IMG/VR virus record: IMGVR_UViG_3300019776_000165
Span: 29,562-93,561 of that record
Length of the DNA stretch: 64,000 bases
Source of the DNA: a virus
Direction: 5' to 3' (one strand)
In this document: positions 22,871 to 31,249 of the stretch, one piece after another
How positions within the stretch are numbered: position 1 is the first letter of the stretch
Layout: each line of letters begins with the position of its first letter
Program-made: the position numbers and the translations under genes
The notes under the pieces: generated by a model
What the model was told of the DNA's origin: nothing
Database searches by the model: none
The model's input: only the letters and a program-made list of their open reading frames with translations

Positions 22871-24541
22871 ATGGCTAGAGCATTCTTAGGGGATGTTAAC
22901 CTAACTAACCAGTTGCTCTTAAATGGTTCTGCAGGAACTTCTGGTCAAGTATTAACAAGCGGTGGCCCAAGTGGTGACCCTATTTGGTCTACCATTTCTA
23001 GTGGCAGTGGTTCGTTCTACGTGACTGGTCCTACAGCCCCTTCAGGTGCTGCCAGTGGCGACCATTGGTTGGACACCGAAACTGGCGTTCTGTTCATCTA
23101 TTTTAATGATGGAAACTCAAATCAGTGGGTAGACACGTCCCAGTCTGGATACATTGGTCCAACAGGACCCACAGGACCTACAGGTTCGGTGGCGTTAAAC
23201 GCTCTAACAATAAAATCAGATTCAGGAACTACCGAAGGCACTGACCTTTACACCTTTACTGGAGCAAGCGCTAAAAGCATAAACTTAGTTTCTGGCACAG
23301 CAATAAGCATTGCAGAAACTTCAGGTACTCTAACTTTTAATAACTCTGGTGTTACAGCGCTTTCGGGAACTACTGACCAGATTACTGTTTCGGGCTCAAC
23401 TGGTTCAGTTACCTTATCCTTGCCTTCAGCAGTTACTATCTCTGGTGCAATGACTGCTGGGTCATTTGTTACGTCTGGCGGAACTTCTACCCAATTCCTC
23501 AAAGCAGATGGTTCTGTGGACTCTTCCACTTATTTGACTTCATCGACTGGTGTTACAACAGTTAATGGCTCTTCTGGCGCTATTACTAACGTCTTAACCT
23601 CTTCTGCTACAGGTGTACAGACATTCCTTACTACCCCTTCTAGTGCCAACTTAGTGGCTATGGTTACAGACGAAACTGGTACTGGTAACCTAATGTTTAG
23701 TATCAACCCGACGCTAAGCCAAGTATCTACATCGGTTGAAGGCGGGCAGTTAAACTGGGCTCCTTCTAATGAGGTGGGTTCTACCACTTGGTTTATTGAT
23801 AGTTGGTGGAACGGAACTTCGACGCAGTTGCGTGTAGGAAATGGCTCTACAGTCATCGCCTCATTTGACCCTGCTGGTACTTTATCTGTCCCTACTGGCT
23901 CCATCTTGCCAATGGCAGGCACCACAACAGAGGCTCCAATTGACTTTGCTCCTGGAACAAACCTAACTACACCCACCCAAGGGGCCATGGAGTTTGACGG
24001 TAACACGTTATTTATTACTGGGGACACCACTAACGGCTCAAAAAGGCAGATTGTTCCTGCAGTACAGTACTACTACTTGGCTACTGGTGCGTCTGCTATT
24101 GCCGCTAACACCAGTTTTTTTCCGACTGCTCGACCTGCAATGCTTTCGGGACACATGTACCATTTTAAGTACTTCTTGCACTTTACTAAGAACACTGCAG
24201 GTACAGTAACTTTCCAGTTAAAGAACTCAGCAGCAGCAAACTTCACGTACATAAACGCCAGGGCAACAATCATTCCATCTGTAGGTGTTCTTGCTGCAGT
24301 AGGTAACATGATTAACGTCTATGCTGCTGGAGCAGCGACTGCAACATTTACAGCGTCTCAGTCACTTACTGCTGCTAACCATTTAGCGATTGTGGAAGGG
24401 TATTGTGTGCCAGCGGCTAACACACGTTTGGACATTGCACCTTCAGCATATGGTGCGGGTACAATCACTACTCTGGTAAGTTCTAACTACATAATTACTG
24501 ACCTTGGAACGTCAACAGCGACCCAAGGTAACTTCGGTTAA
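22871..24541 (+). CDS. Tail fibre protein with shared WxD module and collagen patch
   Basis: A 556-residue fibre with an anchoring start (MARAFLGDVNLTNQLLLNG) like the preceding gene. Residues 50-95 hold 'GPTAPSGAASGDHWLDTETG' and 'FNDGNSNQWVDTSQ', then three G-P-T triplets. The same combination is found in the baseplate spike gene at 44214. A repetitive Thr/Ser/Gly shaft follows and ends in a C-terminal beta domain with Ala-rich strands (about 400-556). Its closeness to the upstream fibre suggests duplication and domain shuffling. Confidence 0.85.
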   Translation: MARAFLGDVNLTNQLLLNGSAGTSGQVLTSGGPSGDPIWSTISSGSGSFYVTGPTAPSGAASGDHWLDTETGVLFIYFNDGNSNQWVDTSQSGYIGPTGPTGPTGSVALNALTIKSDSGTTEGTDLYTFTGASAKSINLVSGTAISIAETSGTLTFNNSGVTALSGTTDQITVSGSTGSVTLSLPSAVTISGAMTAGSFVTSGGTSTQFLKADGSVDSSTYLTSSTGVTTVNGSSGAITNVLTSSATGVQTFLTTPSSANLVAMVTDETGTGNLMFSINPTLSQVSTSVEGGQLNWAPSNEVGSTTWFIDSWWNGTSTQLRVGNGSTVIASFDPAGTLSVPTGSILPMAGTTTEAPIDFAPGTNLTTPTQGAMEFDGNTLFITGDTTNGSKRQIVPAVQYYYLATGASAIAANTSFFPTARPAMLSGHMYHFKYFLHFTKNTAGTVTFQLKNSAAANFTYINARATIIPSVGVLAAVGNMINVYAAGAATATFTASQSLTAANHLAIVEGYCVPAANTRLDIAPSAYGAGTITTLVSSNYIITDLGTSTATQGNFG

Positions 24542-24555
24542 AGGTATAATGAACT

Positions 24556-24705
24556 ATGGCTATTGACTTTCCTGGCTCTCCTACAGTCGGAACTACTTAC
24601 ACGTATGGTGGTAGGTCCTGGACTTGGAACGGCCAGGCTTGGGTTGCTACTCCTAGCACTGCTGGTGGAGCAGATTTAAATTCATTTCTATTGATGGGAG
24701 CCTAA
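24556..24705 (+). CDS. Mini tail fibre-associated protein
   Basis: A 49-residue protein consisting mainly of the module 'FPGSPTVGTTYTYGGRSWTWNGQAW', matching residues 4-29 of the 101-residue protein at 20563. It ends 'DLNSFLLMGA', close to the '[11 protein letters not shown]' end of the spike protein at 44214. Ribosome binding site is weak (AAAGG, about 11 bases away). It could be a capping or trimerisation unit for a fibre. Confidence 0.65.
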   Translation: MAIDFPGSPTVGTTYTYGGRSWTWNGQAWVATPSTAGGADLNSFLLMGA

Positions 24706-24706
24706 C

Positions 24707-25039
24707 TTGGCTACAACATATAAGGTATTGGGGCAGTCAGCCCCTTCGAGCACATCTAACGCCACACTATACACGGTGCCTGCGTCTACTTCGGCTGTGC
24801 TCAGCACTATCAGTGTTACTAACACCACTACTTCAGCGGCTACTTACCGCATTTTTATTCGTGTAGCGGGAGCAACTGCGGCTGCCTCGAACGCCTTTGC
24901 GTACGATGTTACCGCAGACCCTAACTCAACTACGGCATTTACTGTGGGCGTTACTTTGGCTACCACAGACGTCATCAGTGTTCAAACTGGAACAGCAAAC
25001 GCTTTGACGTTCCAAGCATTTGGAAGCGAGATTGTTTAA
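24707..25039 (+). CDS. Tail/virion beta-sandwich protein
   Basis: A 110-residue protein with TTG start, GGGAG upstream, beginning one base after the previous stop. Thr/Ser/Ala-rich strands such as 'YTVPASTSAVLSTISVTNT' and 'DVISVQTGTANALTFQAFG' match small jelly-roll-like virion proteins found with adhesins in other phages. It overlaps the Gly-rich adhesin start by one base, so the two are probably partners. Confidence 0.7.
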   Translation: MATTYKVLGQSAPSSTSNATLYTVPASTSAVLSTISVTNTTTSAATYRIFIRVAGATAAASNAFAYDVTADPNSTTAFTVGVTLATTDVISVQTGTANALTFQAFGSEIV

Positions 25040-25965
25040 TGGCTATTACTCAACTACCAGCGGGCGTAAAACTTCGTAGAACAATTACCTCAACTGGTGC
25101 TGTAGATACTGCTGGAATGCCAGGAGTGGTATTTGCTGTGGTTGTTGGTGGTGGGGGCGCTGGTGGCAGCACGTCTACCTCCAACGGTGGCGGTGGAGGT
25201 GGCGGCGCAGGCGCTGTAGTTAGCGCTTGGGTGCCTGCCACCAACTATGCCACTATTGGTGCTGGAGGGACTGGTGTAGCATACTCCTCAGGTGGTGCTG
25301 GTACTGGTGTTGGTAACACAGGTGGAACAACTATTTATTCGAATCTTTACGCTTACGGAGGCACAGGCGGGGGAAGAAGTGCCACTACACCTAGCAGTGG
25401 TAACTACGGTAGTGGTGGCGGTGGCGAGGCTGGACAATCAGCCTCGGCGTCAACAAACGCCGCAACCATTTCAAACTTTATGTACTCTTTTGGCGGAGCA
25501 GGTGGCCTTGGTGGAGGCTATTCGGGCACAGTGACTTACGCTGGAACTGTTGGTGGTGCTGGACAGTCTGGTGGTGGCGGAGGAGGAAGTTGGTATAACA
25601 ACGTAAACGGAACCGCTTCTGCCACTGCTGGTGGTGCTGGAACGTTCGCTGGCGGCGGGGGTGGTGGTGTATCTTCAAACGTGGCTACTGCAACAATCCT
25701 CACTTCTGGTGCTGGTGGAGCAGGAGTTTTTGCGGGAGGAACTGCAGCAACCTCTACCTCCACTTCTACTGTTAAGTTTCTTTCAGGAGGTGGCGGAGGC
25801 GGGCTACTAGCCGCAGGAAGTAACGGAAGCATCTCCACCACAAGCGCTGACGTTGTTGGTGGTGCGGGTGGTTCTGGAGGAGGAGGCGGTGGCGGTGGCT
25901 ACACCCCCACTACTGGTGTTGTTGGTGGTGCTGGAGGGTCTGGCGCTGTTCTATTGTATTGGTGA
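25039..25965 (+). CDS. Glycine-rich tail adhesin
   Basis: A 308-residue protein with about ten Gly-rich runs (GGGGAGG, GGGGGGAG and similar) alternating with short Ser/Thr/Ala segments from residue 35 to the end. The N-terminal 35 residues ('LPAGVKLRRTITSTGAVDTAGMPGVVFAVVVGGG') are the conserved beginning of this adhesin type. Polyglycine-II helix bundles form the receptor-binding tip in T4-like gp38 adhesins, and a similar role is likely here. Such genes vary fast between relatives. Confidence 0.8.
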   Translation: MAITQLPAGVKLRRTITSTGAVDTAGMPGVVFAVVVGGGGAGGSTSTSNGGGGGGGAGAVVSAWVPATNYATIGAGGTGVAYSSGGAGTGVGNTGGTTIYSNLYAYGGTGGGRSATTPSSGNYGSGGGGEAGQSASASTNAATISNFMYSFGGAGGLGGGYSGTVTYAGTVGGAGQSGGGGGGSWYNNVNGTASATAGGAGTFAGGGGGGVSSNVATATILTSGAGGAGVFAGGTAATSTSTSTVKFLSGGGGGGLLAAGSNGSISTTSADVVGGAGGSGGGGGGGGYTPTTGVVGGAGGSGAVLLYW

Positions 25966-25967
25966 TA

Positions 25968-26156
25968 ATGATGAAAAGGTTTGCAGTTATTGGTGGCTCA
26001 ATAGTCACTAACGTAGTCATGGGCGAAAGCCTAGAAGAAGTCTCTGCTGTTGTTGGCCCATGTATAGAACTAACAGAGGAGACACTTTTCGTAGGAATAA
26101 ACTGGGCTTGGGATGGAACAACGTTCACTCCCCCACAAGACTTACCTGCCGTGTAG
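25968..26156 (+). CDS. Small fibre-associated protein
   Basis: A 62-residue protein starting in a TGATAATG junction after the Gly-rich adhesin. It reads 'RFAVIGGSIVTNVVMGES', then 'LFVGINWAWDGTTFTPP'. The W-x-W-D-G-x-x-F ending is common in small proteins that sit beside phage adhesins. It could be an assembly factor or a cap. No own ribosome binding site is seen, so translation is probably coupled. Confidence 0.65.
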   Translation: MMKRFAVIGGSIVTNVVMGESLEEVSAVVGPCIELTEETLFVGINWAWDGTTFTPPQDLPAV

Positions 26157-26190
26157 GTAAGAACTAAAAATACCCGACAAGGTAATAAGG

Positions 26191-26218
26191 TTAAAGGGTC
26201 AGGAAACTGGCCCTTTAA
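26191..26218 (+). terminator. Terminator-like hairpin with GAAA tetraloop
   Basis: TTAAAGGGTCAG pairs with CTGGCCCTTTAA (one wobble) around a stable GNRA loop, GAAA. The symmetrical A-run and T-run arms give termination potential in both directions, although the U-run is short. It separates the adhesin unit from the glycosyltransferase. Confidence 0.65.
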
Positions 26219-26234
26219 CTATTTGGAGAAGAAG

Positions 26235-27281
26235 TTGAAAATAGCAGTAGTAACAATCGCTAAAAATGAAGAACAGTTTGTAGACCGCTGGTACGACTCC
26301 TGTAAAGAAGCAGATTACATTTTTGTGTTAGACACTGGTTCTACAGACGGTACTGTGGAAAAACTGTTCAAAGCAAACATTCACTACGCTATAGCCTCAG
26401 TTAATCCGTGGAGGTTTGATGATGCTAGGAACGCTGCTTTAGCGGTACTCCCAGACGACATTGACTATGTAATCAACTTGGACATGGATGAAATCCTTAT
26501 GCCTGGTTGGCGTCAAGCCTTGGAGGCTGTTCCTGAAGAAGTTACACGACCACGCTACAAGTACACGTGGTCTTGGACTAAAGACGGTAAGCCTGGCCTC
26601 CAATACAACGGAGATAAAATCCATAAGCGCCACGGGTACCGTTGGAAACACCCAGTACACGAAGTGATAGTTCCTGACCGCATTGAAGAAGTACAGGGCT
26701 GGGTGAACTTGGAGATTCACCACCATCCTGATAATTCCAAGAGTAGGTCACAGTACCTACCCCTGCTTGAACTTGCAGTACAGGAAGACCCTACGGATGA
26801 CCGCAATACTTATTACCTTGCTAGGGAGTACTTCTTTAACTCAATGCGAGATAAAGCAGCAGAGACATTTAAAACACATCTAAGCCTTCCCAAGGCTGTG
26901 TGGACTCCTGAGAGAGCGGCTTCTATGCGGTATCTAGCAAAGTGTGAACTAAACCTTTCAGAAGAATGGCTACAGAAAGCCATAAAAGAAGCGCCAGGTA
27001 GGCGTGAACCTTTAGTCGAACTGGGCTTGTATTACTACGAGAAACAAGATTGGCCTCGTTGTATGGAGTACGCTTTTGCGGCTGTGAGCATCAGCGAGAA
27101 GCCTTTGGACTATCTTTGCGAAGAGTTTGCTTGGGGAAGTATCCCTTGGGACTTGTGTGCTTTGGCCGCTTACCACCTTGGCTCTAAAGAAGAAGCAGTT
27201 TTGTACGGAACTAAAGCCCTAGAACTAGACCCAGATAATGAGAGGTTAGCCAGAAATCTGGAGTTCTATAAGGGAAAATAA
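26235..27281 (+). CDS. Family 2-like glycosyltransferase with C-terminal repeats
   Basis: A 348-residue protein. The TTG at 26235 is preferred because GGAGAAG lies upstream; an earlier in-frame TTG lacks one. A GT-A fold is seen: 'AVVTIAKNEEQFVDRW' at the start, 'ADYIFVLDTGSTDGT' and the metal-binding D-x-D region 'VINLDMDEILMPGW'. 'HHHPD' comes before TPR-like helical repeats (about 190-345, 'YYEKQDWPRCMEYAFAAVSI', 'ALELDPDNERLARN'). It would move a sugar from a nucleotide donor to an acceptor. Its place among fibre genes suggests virion glycosylation or host-surface change. Confidence 0.9.
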   Translation: MKIAVVTIAKNEEQFVDRWYDSCKEADYIFVLDTGSTDGTVEKLFKANIHYAIASVNPWRFDDARNAALAVLPDDIDYVINLDMDEILMPGWRQALEAVPEEVTRPRYKYTWSWTKDGKPGLQYNGDKIHKRHGYRWKHPVHEVIVPDRIEEVQGWVNLEIHHHPDNSKSRSQYLPLLELAVQEDPTDDRNTYYLAREYFFNSMRDKAAETFKTHLSLPKAVWTPERAASMRYLAKCELNLSEEWLQKAIKEAPGRREPLVELGLYYYEKQDWPRCMEYAFAAVSISEKPLDYLCEEFAWGSIPWDLCALAAYHLGSKEEAVLYGTKALELDPDNERLARNLEFYKGK

Positions 27282-27303
27282 TATGTAAGCACGGAGGTTT
27301 GTT

Positions 27304-28461
27304 TTGCCAGGTTATCTAAAAGTCAGCGGTTCTCAGAAGACCGTTGCTTCGCCATACATTAAGGTGGGCGGCACCTGGAAGAAAGCAGCGGCTGGTTACG
27401 TCAAGGTTTCTGGTGCTTGGAAACAATGGTACGCCTCTAGCGTAGTAGACGACTTTAACAGGGCTAACGCTTCTACTCTTGGCACTGCTAGTGACGGGTT
27501 CACCACGTGGACTACTACTAGAGGAGCATGGGGAATTGCCAGTAACGTGGCGTCTTCGTCTACTACTGCTTCCTCTTACGCCTTAGCCACAGTGCCCTCT
27601 CCTACACTCTCCGCTAACTACACTGTAAGTGTGGACGTTCCCGCTAATGCTGGTCCTGGCGTTGCTTTCTGGGTAACTGACGCTAACAACTGGTGGGGCG
27701 CTACCACAAACATTACTAGCACTACTTCTTATTCTTGCCCCAGCGGAGGAACCTACAACTCTTCTACGGGAAACTGTGACGTTTCTTCGTCTTATACAGC
27801 CACAATGAGTTACACCAAAATGAGTAGCGCATACGACTGTGGCTACACCACTGTAGGTGCTACCTCGACTAACCCTGTGGTGTCTGCGTTTACCCCTTGC
27901 CCCAATGCAGGGTGTAACTCTGGTAACGGATATTACTGCTCTGGAACTACCTGCTACGACAGCACTCCAGTCTACTCTTGCCCTAGTGGGTACACTCTAA
28001 GCGGAACCACTTGTTACAAGTACACAAGTTGTTGTGCGGGCGCTTACTACTCCTCAGACCCTGGCGGTCTTGGTAGAGGCGCTGGTTGTTACGCACAAAC
28101 TTACACTTGCCCTAGCGGAGGTACACTTAACGTCGGTGACCTACGCTGCTACAGCACTACTTCTTACACTGCCACTTCAACTACCACCACAACTTACTCA
28201 GTTAAGGTCATTCAGGCTGTGGCTAACGTCATTAGCACTAAAGCCACATACTCAAGCACTGGCCGTATCGCCAGCCTTAAAGTAAACACCAGCGGAAACA
28301 ACGTTACTGTCAGTACTTACCTGAGCGCAGGTCTAGGTGGAACCGCTACCACTAACATGTACACCGCAACAAGTCCCACAACTACCTCAGTAGCAGGAAT
28401 AGTAAAGGGAGTGTCTACTAGTAGCCAGGGCAGTACTTTGGATAACTTTTCGGTAAAATAA
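27304..28461 (+). CDS. Tail protein with Cys-rich insertion in a beta-sandwich domain
   Basis: A 385-residue protein with TTG start and GGAGG upstream. Residues 3-45 are three copies of a G-Y-[LIV]-K-V-x-G-x-W-K unit. From about 50 a concanavalin/laminin-G-like domain runs ('DDFNRANASTLGTA...GAWGI...NWWGATTN'). It breaks at about residue 145 and resumes near 298 ('YSVKVIQAVANVIS...RIASLKVNTSGNNVTVSTYL'). The insert of about 150 residues holds some 16 Cys in repeats such as 'YSCPSGGTYNSSTGNC' and 'YSCPSGYTLSGTTCY'. A host-recognition part of the tail is likely. Confidence 0.75.
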   Translation: MPGYLKVSGSQKTVASPYIKVGGTWKKAAAGYVKVSGAWKQWYASSVVDDFNRANASTLGTASDGFTTWTTTRGAWGIASNVASSSTTASSYALATVPSPTLSANYTVSVDVPANAGPGVAFWVTDANNWWGATTNITSTTSYSCPSGGTYNSSTGNCDVSSSYTATMSYTKMSSAYDCGYTTVGATSTNPVVSAFTPCPNAGCNSGNGYYCSGTTCYDSTPVYSCPSGYTLSGTTCYKYTSCCAGAYYSSDPGGLGRGAGCYAQTYTCPSGGTLNVGDLRCYSTTSYTATSTTTTTYSVKVIQAVANVISTKATYSSTGRIASLKVNTSGNNVTVSTYLSAGLGGTATTNMYTATSPTTTSVAGIVKGVSTSSQGSTLDNFSVK

Positions 28462-28469
28462 GGAGCATT

Positions 28470-28628
28470 ATGGAGCAAGAAAAAGAAACAGACCCAAAGA
28501 AACGATACGACATCTGCAAAAACTGTGAAAAGTTCTTTAACCCTACACGTCAGTGCCGTGAGTGCATGTGCTTCATGAACGTCAAAGTTAAACTACACGA
28601 GGCTACTTGCCCACTAGGAAAATGGTAA
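28470..28628 (+). CDS. DUF6171-like zinc-binding protein
   Basis: A 52-residue protein, AAGGAG upstream. 'ICKNCEKFF', 'TRQCRECMCFM' and a final 'HEATCPLGKW' give a Cys pattern well known in a small family encoded beside tail genes of T4-like cyanophages. Zinc binding is likely. The function of the family is not established. Confidence 0.8.
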   Translation: MEQEKETDPKKRYDICKNCEKFFNPTRQCRECMCFMNVKVKLHEATCPLGKW

Positions 28629-28631
28629 TAA

Positions 28632-28940
28632 ATGGAGTATAAGTTCATCGCAACAGTACACGGCCCCGCAGTTCTTGGAGAAAATGAGGTGTTGTTCTTC
28701 AACCAGTTTCAACCTTTGTTGGACTATTACGAAGAAGACCCTGAGTTTTTAATTAAAGCCAAGTTGTTTATTGCAGATAGTCTTCGAACTAATGCAACTA
28801 TATTGGCTGATAGTTTGACTGTGCCTCAGGTAGGGTCAGATTTGGTTGGACCTATACACGGAGCAATGAGTGCCCTAAATGCTATTTCTCAATTTGAGCA
28901 CCATTTTTTACCGTCAATTTTTCCGCATCTAAGGAAGTAA
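28632..28940 (+). CDS. Hypothetical protein
   Basis: A 102-residue soluble helical protein, starting four bases after the previous stop. It has 'GENEVLFFNQFQPLLDYYEEDPEFLIKAK' early (residues 16-44) and a His/Phe-rich end. No domain recognised. Placement among neck and fibre genes suggests a virion or assembly part. Confidence 0.65.
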   Translation: MEYKFIATVHGPAVLGENEVLFFNQFQPLLDYYEEDPEFLIKAKLFIADSLRTNATILADSLTVPQVGSDLVGPIHGAMSALNAISQFEHHFLPSIFPHLRK

Positions 28941-28943
28941 ACT

Positions 28944-29555
28944 ATGCGAGGCACCAACGCCGACCTGGGTCGTTTTGACCTAGACTACGAATCCAAGTCC
29001 ATTTATGAGGGCATTGGTGAGGAACTTGGCGCAACCGTTGGTGTCAAAGTTAACTGGTTTCGTTGGCAAGACTATTACCTAGAAGATAACTACCGTGACA
29101 TCGTGGACGATGTGTACGACGTTTCTAGTTCTACTCCAGGTAAAGGTCGACGTTGGATGCTTCCATTTGACATGCCTGTAATCATGGCTCAATGGATTCG
29201 TGGTACCAACGTAATGAACGAACGTGGTTTCTACGTTTCCGATACTCTCCGTCTAGTAATGAATGTCGGAGATGTACAGCGTATGCTTCCAGACCTTCTG
29301 CTTAACAGCAACGCACATATTAAAGACCGAGTCATTTATCGTGGACAGGTCTTTGTTCCTACCCGTGTGCTTCCTCGTGGCTCCTTTGGTTACCGCTGGG
29401 CGGTAGTAACTATTGACTGCAACCAGGTCAACTCTGAAGAACTTGTGAATGACCCGCAGTTCCAGAAGTATGCTTTGCCTTCAAAGCGTGACCCTAGAAA
29501 CGACACTAACGGCTATGGCCTAAATGGTTATGGCGAAACCCCTTATGGAGATTAA
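28944..29555 (+). CDS. Putative neck / head-completion protein
   Basis: A 203-residue protein. It contains 'YEGIGEELGATVGVKVNWFRWQ', a beta-rich core with 'WIRGTNVMNERGFYVSDTLRLVMNV' and 'DRVIYRGQVFVPTRVLPRGSFGYRWAVVTID', and a flexible Asn/Gly/Tyr tail. The 'D-R-V-x-Y-x-G-x-x-F' strand pattern resembles head-closure or tail-terminator proteins of myophages. This is a weak fold-level impression; a virion protein is likely. Confidence 0.6.
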   Translation: MRGTNADLGRFDLDYESKSIYEGIGEELGATVGVKVNWFRWQDYYLEDNYRDIVDDVYDVSSSTPGKGRRWMLPFDMPVIMAQWIRGTNVMNERGFYVSDTLRLVMNVGDVQRMLPDLLLNSNAHIKDRVIYRGQVFVPTRVLPRGSFGYRWAVVTIDCNQVNSEELVNDPQFQKYALPSKRDPRNDTNGYGLNGYGETPYGD

Positions 29556-30182
29556 ATGACAATGCCAACTCTGCCTGCTAAGGGCGATAACAACTGGGAC
29601 GTTCCTCTAAACAACGTTCTTACATATTTGGACGAACGAATTAGTTCTGAACTAGTTGGCCCAACTGGCCCTGCAGGGGCTACTGGCCCTACTGGTGCTG
29701 ACAGCACAGTGCCTGGTCCAACAGGCTCCACTGGTCCTGCGGGAGCAACTGGGCCCACTGGTCCAGCGTGGTCTATTCCAGCCCCTGTGTCATTCAACCC
29801 TAACCTTACTGCTACTGGGCTGGTTATTAGCGCTGGTGGTCAAACTGGCCAGTATATTCAACTGGGTAAATTGGTTTCTTTCTGGATTACCATTGACTGC
29901 TCTTACATCACCAACTTTGGTACTGGACAGTGGATGTTTGACTTCCCAGTTACCCCTCTGCCAAGTACTATTCCGCACTTTGAGGGTGGGGCATACGATA
30001 CCTCTACTCATGCCGTTCTTCGTGGGGACACTACTTTGGGCGGAACTAAAATTGACGTTCACTACGTCAAAGCCGCTGGTCCTAACAGCGCTATTCAAGA
30101 AGCAACGTTCACTTCATTGGCACCATTAACGCTAGACACTAACGCTAAGGTGTACATGAACGGCACATACTTGGCGGCATAA
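29556..30182 (+). CDS. Collagen-like fibre protein
   Basis: A 208-residue protein. Residues 1-33 ('TLPAKGDNNWDVPLNNVLTYLDERI') are a conserved fibre-anchoring segment ('KGDNNWD-x-LN'). About 11 G-x-y triplets follow (residues 35-70), then a C-terminal beta domain (about 73-208) with 'GQYIQLGKLVSFWITIDCSYI'. A trimeric spike or short fibre is expected. GGAG lies six bases before the ATG. Confidence 0.78.
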   Translation: MTMPTLPAKGDNNWDVPLNNVLTYLDERISSELVGPTGPAGATGPTGADSTVPGPTGSTGPAGATGPTGPAWSIPAPVSFNPNLTATGLVISAGGQTGQYIQLGKLVSFWITIDCSYITNFGTGQWMFDFPVTPLPSTIPHFEGGAYDTSTHAVLRGDTTLGGTKIDVHYVKAAGPNSAIQEATFTSLAPLTLDTNAKVYMNGTYLAA

Positions 30183-30310
30183 TGCCTTTTAAGTCACTAG
30201 CCCAAATGCGACTCATGTACGCTAAGTACCCTGAGATGGCTAAAGAATGGGCATCTAAAACAACTAACATTAAGTCACTGCCACAAAAGGTGAAGAAAAA
30301 TGACAAGTAA
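30182..30310 (+). CDS. Conserved phage microprotein (MPFKSxxQMRxMYA family)
   Basis: A 42-residue protein in a TAATG overlap, reading MPFKSLAQMRLMYAKYPEMA, then 'KEWASKT', and ending 'LPQKVKK'. This matches a short conserved protein found in many phages and in some bacteria near phage genes, whose role is unknown. A helical, basic, possibly virion-associated peptide. Confidence 0.78.
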   Translation: MPFKSLAQMRLMYAKYPEMAKEWASKTTNIKSLPQKVKKNDK

Positions 30311-30473
30311 ACCTGTCTGGGACAAAAAGAATCCTAAGAAGAAACACAAGGACCTTACTGGTAAGCAAGAGTCTGCGGCCAAAGCACGTGCTAAAGCAGC
30401 GGGTCGCCCTTACCCAAACCTAGTTGACAACATGGCTGTGGCAAAGAAAGCGAAGAAAAATGGCAGCAAGTAA
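30300..30473 (+). CDS. Lys/Ala-rich conserved phage microprotein
   Basis: A 57-residue very basic protein starting 11 bases inside the previous gene. The segment 'AAKARAKAAGRPYPNLVDNMAV' (residues 26-47) is a conserved pattern in small phage proteins that accompany the MPFKS-type protein. Likely DNA- or RNA-binding by charge; function unknown. Confidence 0.72.
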   Translation: MTSKPVWDKKNPKKKHKDLTGKQESAAKARAKAAGRPYPNLVDNMAVAKKAKKNGSK

Positions 30474-30747
30474 AGACCCACGCCTTGCTCGTGCAGGCGT
30501 ATCAGGGTACAACCAACCAAAGCGAACACCAGACCACCCAACCAAGTCCCACATTGTTGTGGCTAAAGAGGGTGACCAGGTTAAGACCATTCGTTTTGGT
30601 CAGCAGGGTGTTTCAGGTTCTCCTAAGAAAAAGGGTGAGTCGGAGGCATACCGTGAGCGCCGTGAGTCGTTCCAGGCTCGTCACGCTAAGAACATTGCCA
30701 AGGGCAAGATGTCTGCCGCCTATTGGGCCAATAAGGTGAAGTGGTAA
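30460..30747 (+). CDS. Conserved phage protein (GYNxPKRTPxHPxKSH family)
   Basis: A 95-residue basic protein with very conserved-looking motifs: 'GYNQPKRTPDHPTKSHIVVAKEGD', 'KTIRFGQQGVSGSPKK' and 'ARHAKNIAKGKMSAAYWANKVKW' (segments at about 14-37, 40-55, 72-94). The same family is widespread in unrelated phages infecting marine and freshwater bacteria. It has no proven function; the beta strand and basic helix suggest nucleic-acid binding. Start ATG lies 14 bases inside the previous gene. Confidence 0.82.
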   Translation: MAASKDPRLARAGVSGYNQPKRTPDHPTKSHIVVAKEGDQVKTIRFGQQGVSGSPKKKGESEAYRERRESFQARHAKNIAKGKMSAAYWANKVKW

Positions 30748-31058
30748 TGAGTAAGAAAGTACCTGTAGGGACTAAGAAGAAGTTTGGTCCGTACAAAGGC
30801 TCTGAGGATAAGGGTGGCCGTCCCCTGTATGTCTATAAGACTAAGCAGGCTGACGGAACTTGGAAGACTACCTCTAAGAATAAGGCTCGTGCAGATTACG
30901 AGGCTAAGAACGGTAAACTTCCTAAGAACGTTGACGTTGACCACAAGGATAACAACCACAACAACGACAACGCTAAGAATTTGCGCCCACTAGCGCACGG
31001 CAAGAACACAGCAAAAGAAAACAAGCGACGTGCAGGTAAAAAGGAGAACGAGAAGTGA
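30747..31058 (+). CDS. HNH-like nuclease or HNH-derived DNA-binding protein
   Basis: A 103-residue Lys-rich protein in a TAATG overlap. The C-terminal half (about 58-95) carries an HNH core: 'VDVDHKDNNHNNDNAKNLRPL' (given as motif positions: D-H-K-D, N-x-x-N-D, N-L-R-P-L) followed by 'KNTAKENKRR'. That matches short HNH endonucleases in phages, which can be homing or packaging nucleases. The His and Asn residues are present. An ATGA/GTGA-type overlap joins it to the next gene. Confidence 0.78.
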   Translation: MSKKVPVGTKKKFGPYKGSEDKGGRPLYVYKTKQADGTWKTTSKNKARADYEAKNGKLPKNVDVDHKDNNHNNDNAKNLRPLAHGKNTAKENKRRAGKKENEK

Positions 31059-31249
31059 AGTGGCCAACTCGTTTAAAACCAGCACCAGTACCATTTCCTA
31101 ACGGAGGAGGCATACAAGCCATGGCAACAAAGACTACTAAGATTAAAAATCTTGAGCACCAGAAAATTGACCTTGAGGCTCAGATTGCTCATGCTAAAGT
31201 AGACCAGAAACACAAACCAAAACCAGCCACCAAGAAAGCAGGCAAATAA
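31055..31249 (+). CDS. Small basic hypothetical protein
   Basis: A 64-residue protein from a GTG start with AAGGAG eight bases upstream. An internal ATG at 31121 after GGAGGAGG would give a 42-residue Lys-rich helix; both products are possible. The first 22 residues hold 'VPFPNGGG', unlike the charged remainder. Function unknown. Confidence 0.6.
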   Translation: MKWPTRLKPAPVPFPNGGGIQAMATKTTKIKNLEHQKIDLEAQIAHAKVDQKHKPKPATKKAGK

